Part shown: piece by piece, positions 42,091-49,442 of the stretch
Layout of the letters: each line of letters starts with the position of its first letter
Numbering within the stretch: position 1 is the first letter of the stretch
DNA from: Pseudoduganella danionis
GTDB taxonomy: Bacteria > Pseudomonadota > Gammaproteobacteria > Burkholderiales > Burkholderiaceae_D
DNA: 64,000 bases
Direction: 5' to 3'
Assembly: GCF_009720775.1 (NCBI RefSeq)
Contig: NZ_WNKW01000002.1
Span: 372,001 to 436,000, forward strand
The notes under the pieces: model-generated
What the model was told of the DNA's origin: nothing
Database searches by the model: none
The model's input: only the letters and a program-made list of their open reading frames with translations
Position numbers and translations under genes: made by a program

Positions 42091-42429
42091 ATGAATAAGT
42101 TTTCGACCAGTGTTTTTGCCGCCTTCATTCTGTCGGCTGCTTCGACCACCTTTGCTGCTGAAGTTCCTGCATCGCTCGATGCAAAAAACTGCAAAGCTGA
42201 ATATCCAAAAGCTTCGCTGCTGAACGAAGAGCAAGGCGATGTAACGATGTCCTTCCTGGTGGCCGCTGACGGCACCGTGGTGGAATCGAAAGTAGAAAAA
42301 TCGAGCGGTTTTAAAAACCTGGACAAGGCCGCAGTCAAAGCCTTGAGCGCATGCAAGTTCAAGCCTGGCACCAAGGATGGCGCAGTCGCCCAAACCTGGA
42401 CCAAGGTTGACTATAGCTGGAAGCTGTAA
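42091..42429 (+). CDS. Small secreted TonB C-terminal-domain protein, copy 1
   Basis: Exported protein of 112 residues. A signal peptide (FAAFILSAASTTFAAE) is followed directly by a lone TonB-type C-terminal domain (MSFLVAADGTVVESKVEKSSGF...ALSACKFKPGTKDG). It lacks the membrane anchor and the proline-rich spanner of TonB, so it cannot energise a receptor in the usual way. Start ATG 42091 is favoured over ATG 42088 by spacing from GGAA. It is a tandem paralogue of the gene at 42495. Function unknown. Confidence 0.85.
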   Translation: MNKFSTSVFAAFILSAASTTFAAEVPASLDAKNCKAEYPKASLLNEEQGDVTMSFLVAADGTVVESKVEKSSGFKNLDKAAVKALSACKFKPGTKDGAVAQTWTKVDYSWKL

Positions 42430-42439
42430 GACTACCTCG

Positions 42440-42461
42440 CCGGCCATGACGCCATGGCCGG
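42440..42461 (+). other. Hairpin between the two TonB-C genes
   Basis: CCGGCCATG (42440-42448) pairs with CATGGCCGG (42453-42461), a 9-bp perfect stem with a 4-nt loop and no T-run. It may protect or separate the two halves of a shared transcript. Confidence 0.5.
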
Positions 42462-42494
42462 TGTGCCGGATACTAAATACTGGGGGGAAATCAG

Positions 42495-42842
42495 ATGTTG
42501 ACGAATAAGCGTTGGTTGAGTGTGGTAGCAGCAGTGCTCGTTTCGAGCGCACCCGCAGCATTTGCTGCCGAGGTTCCAGCATCGTTCGATGCCAAGACCT
42601 GCAAAGCGGAATACCCGAAAGCGTCGCTGATGAACGAGGAGCAGGGCACGGTTTCGATGTCCTTCCTGGTCAAGGCGGACGGCACCGTGATCGACTCCAA
42701 AGTCGACAAGAGCAGCGGTTTCAAGAATTTGGACAAGGCCGCCATCAAGGCGCTGAGCGCCTGCAAGTTCAAGCCGGGCACCAAGGACGGCGCACCTGCC
42801 GAAACCTGGACCAAGGTGGACTACGCCTGGAAGCTGGACTGA
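42495..42842 (+). CDS. Small secreted TonB C-terminal-domain protein, copy 2
   Basis: Exported protein of 115 residues with a signal peptide (WLSVVAAVLVSSAPAAFAAE) and a lone TonB-C domain. The mature parts of copies 1 and 2 are nearly identical (EVPAS.DAK.CKAEYPKASL.NEEQG), while the signal peptides differ, showing tandem duplication with conserved mature function. The start at ATG 42495 has GGGGGAAA upstream. A strong terminator follows at 42859. Confidence 0.85.
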   Translation: MLTNKRWLSVVAAVLVSSAPAAFAAEVPASFDAKTCKAEYPKASLMNEEQGTVSMSFLVKADGTVIDSKVDKSSGFKNLDKAAIKALSACKFKPGTKDGAPAETWTKVDYAWKLD

Positions 42843-42858
42843 TCTTCCCGTCCCGACA

Positions 42859-42890
42859 GAAAAAGGAACCGCTAGCGGTTCCTTTTTTTT
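42859..42890 (+). terminator. Intrinsic terminator after TonB-C copy 2
   Basis: AAGGAACCGC and GCGGTTCCTT (42863-42872 and 42875-42884) flank a 2-nt centre; A-run before and eight T after. The symmetry allows use from either strand. Confidence 0.9.
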
Positions 42891-42979
42891 CATCTGTAAC
42901 AACGGGTGTAACAAGCTGTAATGCCTGTGCCGGCGCGGGCTACTTGGATTTATAGTGGCGCCATTAGAGGAGATGCGCC

Positions 42980-43387
42980 ATGAACAAAAACCTGATCGTT
43001 GCCGTGCTGGCGGTGGCTGGCCTGAGTGGCTGCGCAACCCAGCAGCCTGCCTATTATTCGACTGCCACCCGCGTACAGGATCCCTACCAGTGGCATACTG
43101 TATCGGTCATGCCGTCCGACCGCATGGTAGCCAGTGGCCCTGCGACCGTTTATACGACGGAAGAGTTGCCAGTTAGCAGCAACCGCGTGACCTACACCAG
43201 CGAACCTGCTTACACCACCACTTACGTGACCCAGGCACCCGTGTATTACGCTCCAGCGCCGGTGTATTACGCACCGGCACCGGCCTACTACTATCCACCG
43301 GTCAGCATCGGTCTGGACTTCTCGTTTGGACGCTGGTGCTGCGGCGGCCATTACCACGGCCGTGGCTGGGGTGGCCGCCGTCGTTAA
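42980..43387 (+). CDS. Small Tyr/Pro-rich lipoprotein
   Basis: Predicted envelope lipoprotein of 135 residues. The signal ends with the lipobox LSGC, making Cys19 the lipid-anchored residue. The middle has short repeats of the type YYAPAP, and the C-terminus is Gly/His/Arg-rich with CCGG. The GAGGAG site 8 nt upstream supports ATG 42980. I do not recognise a functional family; proteins of this make-up are common unnamed surface lipoproteins in Oxalobacteraceae. Confidence 0.75.
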   Translation: MNKNLIVAVLAVAGLSGCATQQPAYYSTATRVQDPYQWHTVSVMPSDRMVASGPATVYTTEELPVSSNRVTYTSEPAYTTTYVTQAPVYYAPAPVYYAPAPAYYYPPVSIGLDFSFGRWCCGGHYHGRGWGGRRR

Positions 43388-43434
43388 GCGTCCTACTGCA
43401 TGAGGCAGGTGGAGGATAGATCCGCTGCCTCCTG

Positions 43435-43560
43435 CTAGCGTAGCTGGTAGAGGGCGGTGTTCTGCTGATCCAGCATGCTGCCGGAGCAGAGTTCATAGGT
43501 GGCTGCGCATGCCAGACTTAGCAACAGCGCGCCCGTAGCAAGATGTAAGGTGCGTACCAT
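43435..43560 (-). CDS. 41-residue secreted peptide
   Basis: Short minus-strand gene starting MVRTLHLATGALLLSLACAA, a clear export signal with a possible lipobox SLAC, followed by about 22 residues with a second Cys (ELCSGSML). GGGAG lies 7 nt before the ATG at 43560. The ribosome site is buried in a long inverted repeat (43567-43613). It is convergent with the lipoprotein gene. No family recognised. Confidence 0.5.
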   Translation of the reverse strand: MVRTLHLATGALLLSLACAATYELCSGSMLDQQNTALYQLR

Positions 43561-43566
43561 AGCAAA

Positions 43567-43613
43567 CTCCCGCGTATGTTTGAACTTGTTGTAAGTTCAG
43601 CATAACGCGGGAG
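43567..43613 (-). promoter_or_regulatory. Hairpin that hides the ribosome site of the 41-residue peptide gene
   Basis: Two 21-nt arms (43613-43593 and 43587-43567 on the minus strand) pair over most of their length around a 5-nt loop. The 3' arm ends in the GGGAG ribosome site of the gene at 43560, paired with CTCCC of the 5' arm. The same sequence could instead be a protein operator, being palindromic in DNA. Confidence 0.55.
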
Positions 43614-43669
43614 TTGTCATTTGTGCGTCAGACTATGCTCCGACACTGTGTAGGACTATGCCTCGTGGC

Positions 43670-44131
43670 TTAGAAGCGATTCTTCGATTTAGGCCAGACC
43701 ACAATAGGGCCGGCCGGTGCCGTATCGACTGCGCCCGATTGCTCCAGCCAATGCTGCAGCAGTTCCGGATGCTTGAGCTGTATGCCCTGGCCATCGATGA
43801 AACCGACGTATTCGAGCATTTTCGGGTCCAGCTTGGCCTTGTTCACGGTAGGTGCATTCATGACCATGCGGTCATAGGCTTTGCGCACCTTGTTCTCCCA
43901 TTTATGCAGGCTGCTGTCATCGAAGCGGTTGTTTTCAAAATACACCGTCAGCGAGCCATCAGGATTGCCGAAACCGGCGATGCCCGAGCCTTTGCGGATA
44001 GACGTCGAACCTGCCACATCGAACTTTTCGGTGGGAACGAAAACCCCGGCGCGGCCGTCCAGATCGGGGCGGCTGGTCGGAGTGTCCTTGCTGTAGGTGG
44101 CGACTTCGTGCAGAGTTTTTTCTTCAGACAT
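43670..44131 (-). CDS. Hypothetical protein, 153 residues
   Basis: Cytoplasmic-looking protein with no signal peptide or membrane segment, mixed charged and polar, with WENKVRKAYDRM as a probable helix and GIQLKHPELLQHWLEQSG near the end. It starts MSEEKTLHEVATY and ends in a Lys/Arg-rich tail. I do not recognise a family. It stands alone between two minus-strand genes of envelope character. It is likely real, given its length and the coding-like base pattern. Confidence 0.65.
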   Translation of the reverse strand: MSEEKTLHEVATYSKDTPTSRPDLDGRAGVFVPTEKFDVAGSTSIRKGSGIAGFGNPDGSLTVYFENNRFDDSSLHKWENKVRKAYDRMVMNAPTVNKAKLDPKMLEYVGFIDGQGIQLKHPELLQHWLEQSGAVDTAPAGPIVVWPKSKNRF

Positions 44132-44314
44132 GGCGGAGCTGGAATTCAGAGAGTGACATACGTGGCGCGAACGCGCAGCAGATCTTATTGTAGCGCCATT
44201 TAGTGCTTTTCGGAAACAGGTGCGAAGAAATTTTTGTGACGGGAAGTCGAGCGACGTCCCCGAGCAACCAGGCAGTGGCGTGCACCGCTGGTCGCTCTGG
44301 CAGGGCGTGCTGCC

Positions 44315-45790
44315 TCAACCCCAGGGGCTATAGGTAAAACCGTTACCTATGCTGCCTAATAGTGCAGCCTGGTTTTCCGTGCTCTCTCCGAAATAGGCCA
44401 GCATTTCGGAGCGCGTAACGTCACCCGCATTCATATGGCCCAGCCAGAAAGCGAAACCGGCAGGGTCGCCGGCACGGTGCAGGACGTTCTGATACATACT
44501 GTTGAGGAAGTCGGTGTTGCTGGGATTTGTACCATACAGATCTGTGAACTCCTTGCTGCTGACAAAGAGCGCTGCGACGTCATTGAGCGCCATGCCTTTG
44601 TCCATGGCGCTGATCCAGTATCCGAGGCCGGCGCTATCGGGCACGCGATTGAAAGCAGCTTGGTACAGCCGATAAGCCTGGCCGCCAGTGCCGCTGATGT
44701 CCAGCGCCATGGTTGCGTCGCTAAACTGCAGGCGCTCCACCCCGGACAGTGTATCGATCGGACCCGCTGCACCATTGGTCTGCAGATTATAGCCATCGAC
44801 GGTTTTGCTGATGGTGTACGCAGCTCTGTTCGCACTGAGGATGACCGTGTCATTCCCCGCACCGCCATTGATGACGTGGCCATCGTCCGCTAGTCTGATG
44901 GTGTCGTTGCCTGTCCCAGCATTGATCAGCACACTGTTGCCGCCACCCTGGAGGCTGATTTTATCGTTGCCTGCGCCGCTGGCAAAAGTCCACGCCTTGG
45001 TGAGAGGTGAACCCATGACGATGTCGAAGACGTCATCACCCGCAAAGTTCTTTTCATTGCCCAGCAAGTCGGGGCTGATGACCGTGCTGGAGCTGACAGG
45101 CAGTGCCAGATTGGTCAGGCTGAGTATGCTGCCATCTGTGTATTTTTCAATAAAGCTGGATGCCGTACCCGACACCGTCATCGCGCCCAGATTCGGCGAG
45201 TTGTTGACGTTGCTGCTGCTAATAGAAAAGTTACCGCTTAGCGTGCTGGACGCCACGATTTTTTCGGCTTTGTAGCTCAATGAGCTCACTGTTCCGCTGA
45301 GCGCGCCGCCGGGGGCGATGGTGATCGAACCTGTCATGGTATCGGTGCCGTTGCCAAGCAGGCTGTCGTAATCAGGGCTGTAGCTCGGTAGCAGGCTCTG
45401 TATGTTGACAGAAGAAATTGTGGCGCCAGAAGTGTCGATGATGGTATTGGCGCCGTTGATGGAATAAATGTAGTTAATCAGGCCCGTCGCCGTCAGGCGG
45501 AAATGAAGCGGGTAGTATTCTTCCAGACTGGTTGCGGTTGCCGTGCCGCTGCTCGCATTCGGGTTGGCCTGTACTACGCCATCACTGTTGCTATAGGCGC
45601 CATCGCTATAACTGAGGTGCAGACGTCCGTTATCCAGGCTGGCATTGGTGAAGCTCGGATGATTGTCGCCGAAACTATTTTCTGTACGGAAGAAGCCGGC
45701 AATGCTGTCGGCCAGGGTGTCGTTGTTGTTGATCTCTTTAAAGAGAGTGTTGATGATATTGCTGCTGAGATTAACAGTGATATTTGCCAC
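44315..45790 (-). CDS. DUF4214-domain RTX-like exoprotein
   Basis: Large Ser/Thr/Asn/Gly-rich protein of 491 residues without an N-terminal signal peptide, as expected for type I secretion substrates. Residues about 255-330 carry Gly/Asp repeats of the hemolysin type (GAGNDKISL, GTGNDTIRL, GGAGNDTVIL) that bind calcium. Residues about 375-485 form a DUF4214 domain (YQAAFNRVPDSAGLGYWISAMDKGM and a second, similar repeat). It is probably exported to the cell surface or medium; no transporter genes are nearby. Role unknown. Confidence 0.85.
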   Translation of the reverse strand: MANITVNLSSNIINTLFKEINNNDTLADSIAGFFRTENSFGDNHPSFTNASLDNGRLHLSYSDGAYSNSDGVVQANPNASSGTATATSLEEYYPLHFRLTATGLINYIYSINGANTIIDTSGATISSVNIQSLLPSYSPDYDSLLGNGTDTMTGSITIAPGGALSGTVSSLSYKAEKIVASSTLSGNFSISSSNVNNSPNLGAMTVSGTASSFIEKYTDGSILSLTNLALPVSSSTVISPDLLGNEKNFAGDDVFDIVMGSPLTKAWTFASGAGNDKISLQGGGNSVLINAGTGNDTIRLADDGHVINGGAGNDTVILSANRAAYTISKTVDGYNLQTNGAAGPIDTLSGVERLQFSDATMALDISGTGGQAYRLYQAAFNRVPDSAGLGYWISAMDKGMALNDVAALFVSSKEFTDLYGTNPSNTDFLNSMYQNVLHRAGDPAGFAFWLGHMNAGDVTRSEMLAYFGESTENQAALLGSIGNGFTYSPWG

Positions 45791-45980
45791 AGTGCTCCTC
45801 CAGACAATAGACTATAGTCATGCAATTTTTACATAAAAATTGAACAAGAATCCACGTTACCGTCATACTGTTGCGGATTTGCCAGAGATTGCCCAAATCG
45901 ACTAGATGGACCAGAGGGGGGATTGTGTTGGAGGCGCTACGCCTGGATATCGATAGAGCAACAGGCCATATAGCGCGAGG

Positions 45981-46029
45981 GTGGGGTGGCTGATGGGGCT
46001 CGAACCCACGACGACAGGAATCACAATCC
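45981..46029. repeat. attL (displaced 3' fragment of tRNA-His)
   Basis: 49 bp matching 53130-53178 except G at 46013 in place of A. It ends inside the anticodon arm and is not followed by the 5' half of a tRNA, so it is a remnant and not a gene. Confidence 0.92.
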
Positions 46030-46157
46030 GGCGATTTATGTATTTATTGGTGTTGAAATGCAACTATAAAACTCGCCATATTCATAAATATCAATGACTT
46101 ACGATTATTGTCGTGTGTGCTTGTTTGCATCATTGTAGATTGATATACTCAAATCAG

Positions 46158-46178
46158 GGTTACATGGCGGTTACACGG
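46158..46178 (+). repeat. Candidate integrase arm sites, left end
   Basis: GGTTACATGG at 46158-46167 and GGTTACACGG at 46169-46178, same orientation, 11 bp apart from start to start. A matching pair lies at 53033-53053 near the right end. Confidence 0.55.
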
Positions 46179-46197
46179 ACTGATGGAGTATTGAGCT

Positions 46198-47559
46198 ATG
46201 GCAAAAGAAGCATTTACTGCGGGGCGGATTAGGAAGTTCTGCTGTGAGGATGGTAAGTCCCAATCGTTCCTTTGGGATGCTACTGCGCCGGGCTTGGGCT
46301 TGAGGGTCACGGCAAACGGAGTGAAGACATTTATCTTTCAGGGGAAGCTGAACGGGCAAACCATGCGTATAAGCATCGGTTCTCCTAGTGCTTGGGAGAT
46401 ACCGCAGGCACAAGCCGAAGCCCGACGATTGAAAGTGCTAACCGATAGTGGGAAAGACCCCCGCCAAGTGAAGGCGGCAGCAATCGAGGCGGAGCGCAAC
46501 GCACAAGCGGAAAAGGAGGCCGAAGCGGCAGCAATACAGGCGCAGGAGGAGCGTGAAACGCTAACGCTGGGGGTATTGTGGCCGATTTATATTGAAGCCC
46601 GCAGGAGCGCCAAAAGGCGAGGGGGCAAGGTTGGCTGGAGTGATTGGCATATCCGTGACCATGAGAATGTTATGCGCGCAGGTGGTGAGCCCAAGAAGCG
46701 GGGCAAGGGATTAACTGAGCCAGGCCCGCTTGCCTCTTTGCGCGATGTTCGCTTGGTTGACCTAACCAGTACCCGTATTGCTGAATGGCTGGCAGGTGAG
46801 ACGGAGAATAGGCCGACGCAGGCGGCGTTATCTTTCCGTCTGTTATCTGTATTTATGAATTGGTGTGCAGCTAACGAAAAATACGCCGGTCTTGTTCCTG
46901 TGGGTGCTTGCAAATCCAGTAAGGTAAGAGACGAGATACCCCGAAATAATGCTAAGAGTAACGATAGCTTGCAACGTGAGCAGCTTACCCCTTGGTTCAA
47001 GGCTGTACGTGAAATGAACAATAAGGTGCAGTCTGCTTATCTACAAGCCTTGCTGCTGACTGGAGCCCGTCGCCGTGAGCTTGCGGGCTTGCGGTGGGCT
47101 GACGTTGATTTTCAATGGCTAAGTTTGACCATTCGCGACAAGGTTGAAGGCGAGCGAACTATTCCACTTTGCCCGTATGTGGCGCATTTATTGGCAGCAC
47201 TGCCCCGCCGCAACGAGTTTGTATTCTCTAGCGCATCGTCTGACAATGGACAGTTAGCGGAGCCGACGCCGGGGCATAAGAGAGCGCTGGCTGTGGCTGG
47301 ACTGCCTAATGTCACGCTACACGGTCTGCGCCGCTCGTTTGGTTCGCTTGCTGAGTGGGTGGAGATGCCTGCCGGAATAGTCGCGCAAGTGATGGGGCAT
47401 AAACCCAGCGCCACAGCCGAAAAACACTATAGAGAGCGCCCCTTAGACCTATTGCGAATGTGGCATACGAAGCTCGAGCAATGGATGCTGAACGAGGCAG
47501 GCGTTAAGTTCACACCAGCGCCAGCAACTTCCGTAGTGCTGCGCGTAGTGGCAAACTAG
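46198..47559 (+). CDS. int: Tyrosine recombinase/integrase (P4-type)
   Basis: Site-specific recombinase that would integrate and excise the element at tRNA-His. The product is 453 residues. The N-terminal DUF4102-type domain (DATAPGLGLRVTANGVKTF) and a central arm/core-binding region precede the catalytic domain. Catalytic residues visible are Arg291 (LTGARRREL), His375 and Arg378 (HGLRR), His401 (VMGHK) and Tyr411 (EKHYRER). It starts 168 bp inside attL and reads into the element. All residues of the family signature are intact, so it should be active. Confidence 0.95.
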   Translation: MAKEAFTAGRIRKFCCEDGKSQSFLWDATAPGLGLRVTANGVKTFIFQGKLNGQTMRISIGSPSAWEIPQAQAEARRLKVLTDSGKDPRQVKAAAIEAERNAQAEKEAEAAAIQAQEERETLTLGVLWPIYIEARRSAKRRGGKVGWSDWHIRDHENVMRAGGEPKKRGKGLTEPGPLASLRDVRLVDLTSTRIAEWLAGETENRPTQAALSFRLLSVFMNWCAANEKYAGLVPVGACKSSKVRDEIPRNNAKSNDSLQREQLTPWFKAVREMNNKVQSAYLQALLLTGARRRELAGLRWADVDFQWLSLTIRDKVEGERTIPLCPYVAHLLAALPRRNEFVFSSASSDNGQLAEPTPGHKRALAVAGLPNVTLHGLRRSFGSLAEWVEMPAGIVAQVMGHKPSATAEKHYRERPLDLLRMWHTKLEQWMLNEAGVKFTPAPATSVVLRVVAN

Positions 47560-47659
47560 AAGCGCGAGAAGTTTAAGCATCAGTCTAGCCCGACGGGGCG
47601 AAAAGCCGGAACCTCACCGGCCTGACTGGTGCCCCATTTCTGAGGAGCGCACCGGAGGG

Positions 47660-48610
47660 GTGGCTGGTTTGAAAATCAATGAAATAAAGGCTAAGTTAGC
47701 AGCGACAAAGACGCCGCAGCCGCAGGCAAAGCAGCCGGTAGACGACAGATTCATTTCAGTGTTGGAGTTGATTAGACGGATTCAGCAGACGCCAGGCACG
47801 ACCGCACAACAGGCCGCTGACTGCCTTCTAAGCTGGGGCTTGCTGATGGATGGAGCGCCGCCAATCATTGTCAACTCTAAAACTAGGGGGCTTGTGCTTG
47901 CGGAAGCCATGCAACAGAAATGCGCCATTCAACGCATTGAATATGTTTTCCATCGCGGGAGTTTTGAAAGTGATGACGGGCTAGTAACGTCAATTGATTA
48001 TGAGCTATTCGGCTTCGATAGAGCGGACTTTGCGAGTTTTCTGCAAAGTAAAGCAGGCGAGCCGCTAGACTTGTTTTCCCCATTGGAGGCTGATGATTTT
48101 CCGCCTTGGCCTCTGCCAAAAAACCAAGAACCATTATCCGATGATGAGCGCCGCGCAATTTGGGACGCAGGTGCACGCGAACGGGAGATTGACGCAAAAA
48201 TCAAAGAGTATGAGTTATCAAGGTGTGTGACACCATTGGAAATTCAGGTGCGCGATGAGCAGATAGAACGCCTCAAGCAAGCGAAGGCGGCGCTGCATAG
48301 TGTAAATATGAGCGAGCCAGCGCCAGCAAGCGAAAAGGTGTCTGCGATGGGTGATTTAGCCGCGCATGATGTTATGGGGATAACGAAGCGAGAAAGGCAA
48401 ATACGTGCGATAGAAGAAGAAATCGCTAAAGCTGGATATAAACCGCTGGCGGTAATCACTGGGGGAAAAAGGAAGATAAAGGCAGCTTGCAAGCGTGAAC
48501 ATCCAGACCTATTTGGTGCTGGTGATGACCCATTTATAGCGGCATGGCAGGAGGCGCTTAATCAAGGAAGGGTGAGAACGGAAAGACACACGCAATACTC
48601 CGGTAAGTAG
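47660..48610 (+). CDS. Hypothetical element protein, 316 residues
   Basis: Cytoplasmic protein with no membrane segment. An N-terminal helical part (about 1-60) is followed by a middle region rich in acidic residues and a predicted helical segment at about 165-215. The C-terminal 60 residues (GITKRERQIRAIEEEIAKAG... KREHPDLFG... AWQEALNQGRVR) look like a segment I associate with unnamed proteins of P4-like elements and prophages; that is recollection, not a search. The start is GTG 47660 by frame, but TTG 47669 fits the GGAGG site better. The 100-bp leader has small GC hairpins. Function unknown. Confidence 0.65.
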   Translation: MAGLKINEIKAKLAATKTPQPQAKQPVDDRFISVLELIRRIQQTPGTTAQQAADCLLSWGLLMDGAPPIIVNSKTRGLVLAEAMQQKCAIQRIEYVFHRGSFESDDGLVTSIDYELFGFDRADFASFLQSKAGEPLDLFSPLEADDFPPWPLPKNQEPLSDDERRAIWDAGAREREIDAKIKEYELSRCVTPLEIQVRDEQIERLKQAKAALHSVNMSEPAPASEKVSAMGDLAAHDVMGITKRERQIRAIEEEIAKAGYKPLAVITGGKRKIKAACKREHPDLFGAGDDPFIAAWQEALNQGRVRTERHTQYSGK

Positions 48611-48709
48611 GGAGAAAATACCCCACAGCCCTACTCTTGCGTCCCCACTAGCACCCCAGTTTCCAATGAATCATCTTCAACACGCAGCGATGCGAAAGGG
48701 TGATTCAAA

Positions 48710-48979
48710 ATGCAAACCGCAAATATCAACGAACTACAACATGCTATCAAATCCGCAACCGCCGCCAAGCGGTTGCAAAACTTCCCGCCAATCGACCAAG
48801 AGAACCGCAGCCATGTAGAAACGGCCTGCGCTGCCTTCCACCTCATGCGCCAAGCGCAAACGCTGCGCGCTTGGGCCTGCCATGAAAACGGCCCGCTTCG
48901 TCCTGTTCGCATTAATGGCCGCTTGGCTTGGAAAGTCGATGACATCAAGCGCCTTGTGGCAGAAGGGAGCGCCGCATAA
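48710..48979 (+). CDS. Small DNA-binding-like protein (excisionase/AlpA type)
   Basis: Protein of 89 residues. The C-terminal half (TLRAWACHENGPLRPVRINGRLAWKVDDIKRLV) has the make-up of a winged-helix/MerR-like domain used by excisionases and AlpA-type regulators: helix, GPLRP.RI.GRLAW, and a final helix. It is therefore a candidate recombination directionality factor or regulator of int. Its stop overlaps the next start by one base (TAATG), so the two are coupled. Confidence 0.6.
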   Translation: MQTANINELQHAIKSATAAKRLQNFPPIDQENRSHVETACAAFHLMRQAQTLRAWACHENGPLRPVRINGRLAWKVDDIKRLVAEGSAA

Positions 48980-49338
48980 TGGACAAGGGCCAATCCCCAC
49001 TGTTTGCAGAATTGACCCTTGGCGCTGACACCCAAGATTCTACCGCACAAAGCGGCGTAAAGTTCACCGGCACGGATAACCCGCGACACTTACGCGTAAT
49101 CCATGCGCTGATGACTAGACCACGCAAGCGCGAAGAAATTGACCGTATTGCGGGCGCGTCTAATGGCCCAGAACTGATGGCGGAACTGCGTAGACGTGGA
49201 ATTAGCAGAAAGGCGCGCAGGGTTCCAGGCATCGACCGTGACGGCTACCCTATTAAGTTCGGCATCTACGAATTCAACGACGACGACCGCCGCGCCGTAA
49301 ATGCTTGGCTGTCAAAACGTAACCGGAAGGGCAGCTAA
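48979..49338 (+). CDS. Helix-turn-helix-like element protein, 119 residues
   Basis: Contains a segment typical of a winged helix-turn-helix (HLRVIHALMTRPRKREEIDRIAGASNGPELMAELRRRG, about residues 42-75) followed by a short beta-rich end. Proteins of this kind occur next to excisionase-like genes in integrated elements. Its TAATG overlap with the following membrane peptide and its own overlap with the preceding gene place it in a coupled operon that leads into the relaxase. Confidence 0.6.
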   Translation: MDKGQSPLFAELTLGADTQDSTAQSGVKFTGTDNPRHLRVIHALMTRPRKREEIDRIAGASNGPELMAELRRRGISRKARRVPGIDRDGYPIKFGIYEFNDDDRRAVNAWLSKRNRKGS

Positions 49339-49442
49339 TGCGGGCCGCGCTGTTTCAGATGGCGCGGTTTTTGTCCATTCAAGCTAACACACTGCTGCTG
49401 CTGGTTATGCTGGCGCTGGTGTTATGCGGGGGGGTGCAATGA
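49338..49442 (+). CDS. 34-residue membrane peptide overlapping the relaxase gene
   Basis: Starts at ATG 49338, sharing one base with the preceding stop, and ends with TGA overlapping the relaxase ATG (ATGA). The sequence begins MRAALFQMARFLSIQ and then has a strongly hydrophobic stretch (TLLLLVMLALVLCGG), a single membrane segment. The tight overlap on both sides argues that it is translated and couples relaxase expression. Function unknown. Confidence 0.5.
   Translation: MRAALFQMARFLSIQANTLLLLVMLALVLCGGVQ

Larger units (their letters stand above)
45791..46197. other. Left junction region of the mobile element
   Basis: 407 bp with no gene. It holds the upstream region of the exoprotein (45791-45980), the left attachment repeat (45981-46029), an AT-rich stretch, and a pair of GGTTACA repeats (46158-46178) just before the integrase. 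Confidence 0.7.

Noticed and set aside
43081..43320. CRISPR-like or tandem DNA repeat in the small lipoprotein gene
   Set aside because: The repeats are short coding repeats (YYAPAP) without spacers.
45982..46029. A second tRNA-His gene
   Set aside because: Only the 3' part to the anticodon arm is present; it is the attachment-site remnant.
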